Of a DNA stretch of 64,000 bases, positions 58,588 to 64,000 are shown in pieces. This DNA is from Paenibacillus cookii (GTDB taxonomy: Bacteria > Bacillota > Bacilli > Paenibacillales > Paenibacillaceae). Every line of letters starts with the position of its first letter. Position 1 is the stretch's first letter. A model generated the notes under the pieces. It was not told the origin of the DNA and ran no database searches. It was given only the letters and a program-made list of their open reading frames with translations. Location of the stretch: assembly GCF_018333375.1 (NCBI RefSeq), contig NZ_BORW01000009.1:113584-177583 (forward strand). The letters run 5' to 3'. A program made the translations under genes and the position numbers.

Positions 58588-61500
58588 TCCTTTCCATCAT
58601 GACTTTCATACTGTCTATAAATGGTCCATATAAACTGCGAAACGCTGGATTTGATTCATGATCCACCATGATCTTCAGCCAGTAATCCAACATCGATTCC
58701 CCAACATCCGTGCGCATGGGCTGAGCTAGAAATTTACCATCACAGTAGAACACTCTCGCCGGTGTGCCTTTGCGAAGAAGCCTTCCAATCGTTTGCCAGA
58801 CTGGGATAAACGTATACCAGGCTATGGTCTTTCTCTCCGCAGGATTTAATACGGACCAATAGTCTGGTTTACGGTACATCCGGTGGAGCAAGCTATTACT
58901 TTCGCTGCGAATGAGGTCCAGTGCCTGCCTATAAAGCTTGCCTTCAAAATCGGCACGTTCAATGAAGTCAGGCAGTTTGGCATGCAAAAGTTGGATGAGA
59001 TAGGTCATGTCCTGCGGTATCGGATATGGCCGTATCATAAAAAACACAGATCCGAATAATGAACCTTTCGTATCATCCAGAATGTTATAACCGCGACTTA
59101 TCGCAAGTAACGGGGCGATCAGCACATCAGCGTTTTCGTTAGCAAACCGCTCTAATTCTGCTCTTGAAAACTCGGCTTCATGAAAATGATCCGGGTCCCT
59201 CGTTAACTGGCGGTATCTATTTTTCCAAGAAGAATGTGATGCAAATACGGCTCCGACATCAGCAACGTCTTCATAAGAGTTGACAATCAACAGCACTTTA
59301 CGATTTGCACCCGAGTAACGCCACTCCAGCAATTCTTGTTCAATCTTGGACATTAACTTGGCGGTTAGCGCACGTAGATTTCGTTCTCTCCTATCCTCAA
59401 TCTCACCGGATATTTGGATAGGGGTTTCCTTCCCGTGCTCATAGATCGGATAATATTCCTGGTGAATGACTGGAACACCCAGATTGGATTCCAACAGCCA
59501 TTCAGGCAACGATGCAATATGATAATGGGCTGATCCTGGAGCCAGACTTGTACCTGAAAGCAGAACAACCGCAGGACCTTCATATCCATCTATTCCAGCG
59601 TAGATCGATTGCCAGTCTTCAAGGAGAAGTCGACCGACACCTGAATACTGAACGGCTTTGAATGTACCTGTGTCATTCCCAGGTTTTACTTCATACAGAT
59701 ACCCCGTCATACGTCCTGTCATCGCATCTTTCATAATTGCTGAAAACTCACGTTGAATCGTGTAGAGTCCCTCGAATTCAGATAATTTTCCTAATTTGGC
59801 TTGAACTAGCGGATAAAGATCCATGAACACTTGTATATCATGATCGATAAGTGCCAGACATAAATATAATTCCAACGAATGAACCGGGAATTTCAATCTT
59901 CCAACAGGGTTTGTCTCACCGCCCAACTTATGGAGAATGGTAGTTAGAGCTTGTTCCCGCTCCTTCTTCGTTCGAGCTTGCAGCATTTTCGTTACATCTG
60001 CATAGATAGGGTGGTCCAGCGGATGATCCGCATAGTTGCGTAATTCCTGTTCAATTCTCTCCCGATTCTGTTCGTCCTTGGCGAAAGCGCCACTGATGCG
60101 ATAAGCTTCGGTAGAGAGCCGTAATAGCTTCCGGTACAAAAACTGAGCGAATTCAGGCGATAAATTCAATGTACGATATACACCGCGGCGGATGGTGCTT
60201 TCAAGGCGATTCAGAACATCCATCCAGTCTTGTACAACCTCGTCATGTGCATACTTACCATAATAACCTATCGTTTTTCGAAATGATTCTAACAGGGTCT
60301 TCTCAAAGAGATGCTGAGAGTTACCAAACAATGCAATCTCGGAGACGAAGGAATCGTCGAATTGCTTCTGAACCGCATCGGCTTCATCAACGAAAATGAT
60401 GTCTAACAAGTCATACATCGCTTCATAGACTGTTCTCTCATATGGGTCCAGCATAACAGGTAGTTTTGTTTTCAATATGCTTGCTGAGGTTGTAACCCAT
60501 ACTTCCGCATGGATCAGGGCTGCGAAATCGCGATAGATTCCGCAACTGGCTGCATAGGGGCATACGCACTTTTTCTCCTGCTGTATTAACTGACGACATG
60601 GATAATCTGTCGTATTTTCATGGTCATTGGCAAGGGCATGGATGATGCAAAAATCGGATACATGTCGGAGTTCCAGATAAGAATCCTGCCCCCAATCCGT
60701 TACATCCCGAATCTGATGGCGACGGGCGGATATATAATCTTTCTGATGTTTACGGCGACCCGTTCTTCCAATTACAGGAACAGCGTTAATTCCCAATAAA
60801 CGAAGTTCCTTAACTCGATTTAATACTTGAGGGACACTGCTCTCAATGAATCCGACACGAGCTCCTGCTCGGACTAATCGATCCGTTTCCAACACCATAA
60901 ATGTGGATTTTCCCGACCCCAGTCCCCCTACGATATGCTGTAAGCCCTTATACTCAAACTGTCGGATACTGGGGTTAGTCAATGATTTTAGTTTAAGTCC
61001 AATTCCGGCCCGTTCCTTCCATTCCAAGGCTGCCGAAGCTTCTCGCATCCCCTCTGTCTGATAGGTATGCTCGTCTCCAAGATGAAGTGTAAATCTCCCC
61101 TTCGGTCTATATCTCGGAAATGTTGACGTATTAACCAACGGCGGTGGAATTTCTCCGACATAACGAATGGACTCTTGTTCCTGATTATATTTGTAATAGT
61201 GGAACTTGCCTGATGTAGCAAAGTGTATGTCTTTAGACAGATGGGCAACAGCTTGTTCTAATAATTGCTCGTACCATTTCCTGCGATCGGCGAACAAGGC
61301 AGGAGTCCGGAGTCTCCAATGACTACCGTCGTTTTCATATAATCTATATTCAACCGAAACTTCTTCATATCGTTCGAATAAGTTGTCCCATGTCATCCTT
61401 GAGCGCAAAGCACTATATAAAACTCTTAAACGGTGTGCAATCTCCTTCCGAGCAGGCTTGGGAAGAATAGGTGAGTCGTAACCTGATAAAATCGTATAAC

Positions 61501-61651
61501 CTTCGCTGATATCCATAGAAGAATCAACCATCAAACATCCTGTAACGAACAATTCCACAGTATAAATGGTTTCAATGTTTTGCCGCGGCAATCCAGATGG
61601 CAAGAGACGCGGAAGGAACTGCTCAAAATAGGTCCAATACGATACTCTCAT
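58562..61651 (-). CDS. DinG/XPD-type helicase of the pPIWI-RE system
   Basis: A 1029-residue superfamily 2 helicase. Walker A GGLGSGKSTFMV is near residue 245 and motif II FVDEADAVQKQFD near residue 420. A Cys-rich insert (CRQL... CVCPYAASCG) about 50 residues before the DEAD box fits the iron-sulfur cluster of DinG/XPD helicases. Its start overlaps the REase gene by 4 bp. It probably unwinds DNA for the pPIWI-RE protein and the REase. Confidence 0.83.
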   Translation of the reverse strand: MRVSYWTYFEQFLPRLLPSGLPRQNIETIYTVELFVTGCLMVDSSMDISEGYTILSGYDSPILPKPARKEIAHRLRVLYSALRSRMTWDNLFERYEEVSVEYRLYENDGSHWRLRTPALFADRRKWYEQLLEQAVAHLSKDIHFATSGKFHYYKYNQEQESIRYVGEIPPPLVNTSTFPRYRPKGRFTLHLGDEHTYQTEGMREASAALEWKERAGIGLKLKSLTNPSIRQFEYKGLQHIVGGLGSGKSTFMVLETDRLVRAGARVGFIESSVPQVLNRVKELRLLGINAVPVIGRTGRRKHQKDYISARRHQIRDVTDWGQDSYLELRHVSDFCIIHALANDHENTTDYPCRQLIQQEKKCVCPYAASCGIYRDFAALIHAEVWVTTSASILKTKLPVMLDPYERTVYEAMYDLLDIIFVDEADAVQKQFDDSFVSEIALFGNSQHLFEKTLLESFRKTIGYYGKYAHDEVVQDWMDVLNRLESTIRRGVYRTLNLSPEFAQFLYRKLLRLSTEAYRISGAFAKDEQNRERIEQELRNYADHPLDHPIYADVTKMLQARTKKEREQALTTILHKLGGETNPVGRLKFPVHSLELYLCLALIDHDIQVFMDLYPLVQAKLGKLSEFEGLYTIQREFSAIMKDAMTGRMTGYLYEVKPGNDTGTFKAVQYSGVGRLLLEDWQSIYAGIDGYEGPAVVLLSGTSLAPGSAHYHIASLPEWLLESNLGVPVIHQEYYPIYEHGKETPIQISGEIEDRRERNLRALTAKLMSKIEQELLEWRYSGANRKVLLIVNSYEDVADVGAVFASHSSWKNRYRQLTRDPDHFHEAEFSRAELERFANENADVLIAPLLAISRGYNILDDTKGSLFGSVFFMIRPYPIPQDMTYLIQLLHAKLPDFIERADFEGKLYRQALDLIRSESNSLLHRMYRKPDYWSVLNPAERKTIAWYTFIPVWQTIGRLLRKGTPARVFYCDGKFLAQPMRTDVGESMLDYWLKIMVDHESNPAFRSLYGPFIDSMKVMMERNEAHESDW

Positions 61652-62715
61652 CTCTCCGTTGCCTCCCCAGCCAGATGCTTCTGCACATCCCGCTCATTTA
61701 TGACTTTCAGATGACTCGCATGAGCCATAAGTGCTTGTTTAACAAGCTTCGAGTAACCGGGGTATATTTTCGTTCGGTATTGCGGAATGACAATATATAC
61801 ATGTGGGTCTCGATATTTCTCTAGTTGGTGGGGTTGCATTTTATTGAAGAAGTTAGCCAGGTGTAGGGGGTGCTTAAAATCCTTCATATCCAGATAGACG
61901 ATATGCGTATCCAATTCGACGGCTAAATCAAACCGGTCTACTTGCGGAAAGAGTTCAATTTTGTAACCTTTCTTCGTTAGCCAATCTTTAGCTGTAAGTT
62001 CAGCCAACCCTGGCAACATCGTGTACCGATAAATTCCATAACGCAATCGATGCATGGGCTCATGGATTTCCCATTTCTTAAGCTCTCCGCGACTGGCCAG
62101 TTTCCCACAAAGATCTTCTGCCCCGCATTGCCAGTGATCGTTACGAAATTCCAGCGTCCATCCGCATCGTGGACATTTGCGATATCGTTCTACATCGTCC
62201 GAAATTTCTTCATAACAGCGACTAAGCTTTTTCATCAGTTCTGTATCCTTAAGCTCCAGCCCAAACTCCATTAAACGGTAAGCAGATACAACCGGATTGG
62301 TAATAAGGAACTCTCGAAGTTTTCGGTACTTCTCCTCTAGCATCGGCATTGTCCCTCGGCAGTAGCGCAATATCTCTACTATTTCTTGTGTCTGAGCTTC
62401 TTCAGGCGAATCGTACATGATTTTAAATTCACGTGCGTCTGGTGACAAGCCCAGATCCGGAATCAAGAGCGGCGCTTCCTCCGGATAGATACCGGCTACT
62501 ACAATTCCCCATTCTTCTGCCGGTTTTTGCAACAATTGAATAAGTGAATGCAAATCAATTGGAGCTTTTTTTCCCTCCAACATCAGGAGTCGAACAAACT
62601 GCATATGTCCTTGACGCAATAGAGCCGGCGGCTCGCTGAAGTCTTCTCCCCACTGTGACAAACCTGCGATTAAGTTTAACAAACAATCCCTCACATCATT
62701 CTTATCAATTTGCAT
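61648..62715 (-). CDS. REase-fold protein of the pPIWI-RE system with zinc ribbon
   Basis: A 355-residue protein. A zinc ribbon is visible at about residues 184 to 205 (CPRCGW... CGAEDLCG), then a PD-(D/E)XK nuclease with RFDLAVELD and IVYLDMKDF near residues 258 to 278. Such a nuclease accompanies helicase and pPIWI-RE genes. It is the first gene of the operon; a LexA-like box lies 80 bp upstream. Confidence 0.8.
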   Translation of the reverse strand: MQIDKNDVRDCLLNLIAGLSQWGEDFSEPPALLRQGHMQFVRLLMLEGKKAPIDLHSLIQLLQKPAEEWGIVVAGIYPEEAPLLIPDLGLSPDAREFKIMYDSPEEAQTQEIVEILRYCRGTMPMLEEKYRKLREFLITNPVVSAYRLMEFGLELKDTELMKKLSRCYEEISDDVERYRKCPRCGWTLEFRNDHWQCGAEDLCGKLASRGELKKWEIHEPMHRLRYGIYRYTMLPGLAELTAKDWLTKKGYKIELFPQVDRFDLAVELDTHIVYLDMKDFKHPLHLANFFNKMQPHQLEKYRDPHVYIVIPQYRTKIYPGYSKLVKQALMAHASHLKVINERDVQKHLAGEATER

Positions 62716-62794
62716 TTCAACACCACCGGTAATGGATTAAGAATCACCTAGTATATTTTTATTTTATAGTTAAGTCATGACAACACTTTGTCAG

Positions 62795-62808
62795 CGAATA
62801 TATGTTCT
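62795..62808. promoter_or_regulatory. LexA-like box in front of the pPIWI-RE operon
   Basis: CGAATATATGTTCT, with a TTGTCAG flank and trailing GCACAAAAAA, is almost identical to the copy at 53862. It lies 80 bp before the first gene of the operon. Confidence 0.5.
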
Positions 62809-62812
62809 GCAC

Positions 62813-62841
62813 AAAAAAAACGACCAGATCTAATCCGGTCG
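62813..62841 (-). terminator. Intrinsic terminator after the zeta-like module
   Basis: On the minus strand CGACC-GGAT pairs with ATCT-GGTCG around a 3-nt loop and ends in eight T residues. It lies just after the small gene at 62887 and before the LexA-like box. Confidence 0.7.
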
Positions 62842-62886
62842 CGTAGAATTCCTTATTCACATTGGGAGAAATGTAAAATTCAAGAT

Positions 62887-63066
62887 TTAATCATCTTCGG
62901 TTAGTAGTAATTCCCTTTTACAAACATCACACTGGACCTTGATAACCAATCCTAGACTTGTTGGTATAAATATGTACGCAAACTTTGCTCCCGTTACATC
63001 TTTGGGTTCACATTTATCCCAATTATTAATTTTGTTTTCCATAGATTTGCTAATTTCAAACTTCAT
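62887..63066 (-). CDS. Small hypothetical protein with CxxC pair
   Basis: A 59-residue protein with a single CDVCKRE pair in its C-terminal half and an N-terminal MKFEISKSMENKI. ATG at 63066 follows GGAG by 6 nt; upstream ATG or TTG starts would overlap the zeta-like gene end. I do not recognise the family. Its position downstream of the kinase suggests a shared operon. Confidence 0.6.
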   Translation of the reverse strand: MKFEISKSMENKINNWDKCEPKDVTGAKFAYIFIPTSLGLVIKVQCDVCKRELLLTEDD

Positions 63067-63080
63067 ATGATTCTCCATAA

Positions 63081-63665
63081 TCAATGTAACTGATCCTTGA
63101 TCTTATGCACCCATTTTGGAAGAGATTCGGCCTGATATTTTAAAATACTATGTTCAGCTTGCATAACGATTTTACCGGAAACTTCGCTATTATCAATCAC
63201 AATCAAATGATCAATGAGATGGATATGAGTTAGCAGATTTTGCATGGATGTGGTTTGTCTCCGAACGATGTCTTTAGTCGGTATATGATGTCCACCGGTT
63301 TGAACTCTGGCGGCAACACGTTCGATATTGAGCCGAACATCATTTAGACCCACATAAAACATCGTCACTTCAAAGCCGTTCGCCTTGGCATCCCGTATCA
63401 GTCGAATAGCATTGCCGCCAGCCAAAGTCGTTTCTAACGAAAAATCTCGTTTATGCTGAATACATTCTCTCGCAAGCTTAATCGCTTCTTTGCCCGCGGA
63501 TACTTTGCGGCGATCCGGATGGTCAGAATCAATGCCGCGAGCTAAAGCGTCGGGATCTATATTGACACTGATACCAAGCCTGTCCACTATCAAATTGCGA
63601 ATGGTGCTTTTGCCGCTGCCGTTATTGCCGGCGAATACAACCATCACTGTGGAGTACTCATTCAT
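63081..63665 (-). CDS. Zeta-toxin-like AAA kinase
   Basis: A 194-residue P-loop kinase of the zeta-toxin type. Walker A is FAGNNGSGKSTIRNLI (about residues 11 to 26), followed by VNIDPDALARGID and ETTLAGGNAIRLIRDA, as in UDP-GlcNAc kinases that poison cell-wall synthesis. Its start overlaps a 59-residue gene by 8 bp, which may code the antitoxin. The layout recalls epsilon/zeta modules, but the partner does not look like epsilon. Chromosomal zeta-like kinases are not always toxins. Confidence 0.75.
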   Translation of the reverse strand: MNEYSTVMVVFAGNNGSGKSTIRNLIVDRLGISVNIDPDALARGIDSDHPDRRKVSAGKEAIKLARECIQHKRDFSLETTLAGGNAIRLIRDAKANGFEVTMFYVGLNDVRLNIERVAARVQTGGHHIPTKDIVRRQTTSMQNLLTHIHLIDHLIVIDNSEVSGKIVMQAEHSILKYQAESLPKWVHKIKDQLH

Positions 63666-63837
63666 GATGAACCCCAGGATTGTCGATTGGCTCGATCACA
63701 CCGTTTGAATATTCTTTGACAATCTGGCCTTTTTCCGTTTGATAGACAATGTAAGTCCCGTTCGCTTTTGCATCCAGTTTCGCGCGCTCGCCCGTAAGTT
63801 TGATCAGTTTTTGCAAATCTTGAACACGATCCATCAT
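63658..63837 (-). CDS. Small acidic/basic protein upstream of the zeta-like kinase, putative antitoxin
   Basis: A 59-residue frame from ATG at 63837 (MMDRVQDLQKLIKLTGERAK) to TGA at 63658, overlapping the kinase start by 8 bp. The sequence, rich in K, E and T, with GTYIVYQTEKGQIVKEYSNG, is protein-like, while the longer frame on the same stretch is Cys/Arg-rich and looks like a shadow. The overlap implies translational coupling, typical of toxin-antitoxin pairs. Family not recognised. Confidence 0.6.
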   Translation of the reverse strand: MMDRVQDLQKLIKLTGERAKLDAKANGTYIVYQTEKGQIVKEYSNGVIEPIDNPGVHHE

Positions 63838-63982
63838 TGATCACCACCGAATCCGTCTCCATTTAGACATTATCCTGAATTTCGAAAGTAACATCGTCTG
63901 AAAAACAAGAAAAGGGCTCCAATTCTTTGGTAGAATGGTGTTTGTCCAGAACATCACCTACAAAGAAAGGAGCACCTTTTAG

Positions 63983-64000
63983 ATGAAGTCTACCACACCC
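63983..64000 (+). CDS. Start of a gene cut by the right edge, possible transposase
   Basis: ATG at 63983 follows AAAGGAG by about 11 nt and gives only MKSTTP before the edge. The preceding 90 bp resembles an insertion-sequence leader in style, but six codons are not enough for an assignment. Confidence 0.3.

Noticed and set aside
63662..63862. 66-codon minus-strand frame before the zeta-like kinase
   Set aside because: Cys/Arg-rich shadow; the 59-codon frame from 63837 has better composition and overlaps the kinase start.

Overview
The window looks like chromosomal DNA of a Gram-positive Bacillota, most likely Paenibacillaceae. The signs are AGGAGG-type ribosome binding sites, a Bacillus-type deo regulon with a SorC-family DeoR, a CtsR-type heat-shock operator, type I pantothenate kinase and a type III polyketide synthase cluster. 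Almost all genes lie on the minus strand. I had no database access, so every family name rests on motifs and remembered family features.

Left part (1 to about 13.65 kb) is ordinary, GC-richer chromosome. It holds the deoxyribonucleoside genes deoR, deoC, nupC and deoB (deoB runs off the left edge), coaA on the plus strand, and a four-gene polyketide operon (type III PKS, methyltransferase, FAD oxidoreductase, MMPL exporter). An Hsp20 gene with two tandem CtsR boxes and an oligoendopeptidase F gene follow.

At about 13.65 kb the core ends in a 43-codon membrane peptide gene that abuts a serine recombinase. Two unknown small genes and three tandem tyrosine recombinases follow (RIT-like, the first frameshifted). 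From about 20.5 kb to the right edge the sequence is a more AT-rich defence island.

The island has four multigene defence blocks plus extras. (1) Two tandem MrfA/YprA-like helicases, an HD hydrolase, an McrB with reader-like domains, and McrC (20.6 to 30.4 kb). (2) A lone reverse transcriptase of the DRT/unknown-group type with its own promoter and a structured leader that is a candidate template ncRNA (30.6 to 32.2 kb). (3) A complete type I BREX operon: Xre regulator, brxA, brxB, brxC, pglX, pglZ, brxL (32.2 to 45.5 kb). (4) HIRAN-like peptide, WYL regulator, AddB-like and AddA-like nuclease-helicases, and a broken DUF6946-like gene (45.7 to 53.8 kb). (5) A Fic protein, then a pPIWI-RE operon of REase, DinG-type helicase, pPIWI-RE protein and a YhaM-like OB-HD hydrolase (53.9 to 62.7 kb). 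A zeta-toxin-like kinase module closes the window.

The most notable cross-cutting signal is a LexA-like box, CGAATRTAYGTTCY, found once in front of the first gene of each of blocks 1, 4 and 5 (30461, 53862, 62795). The three otherwise unrelated operons may therefore share one DNA-damage-type or island-specific repressor. BREX instead has its own Xre regulator and a 70-bp dyad. The reverse transcriptase with its leader is the best candidate for an undescribed system.
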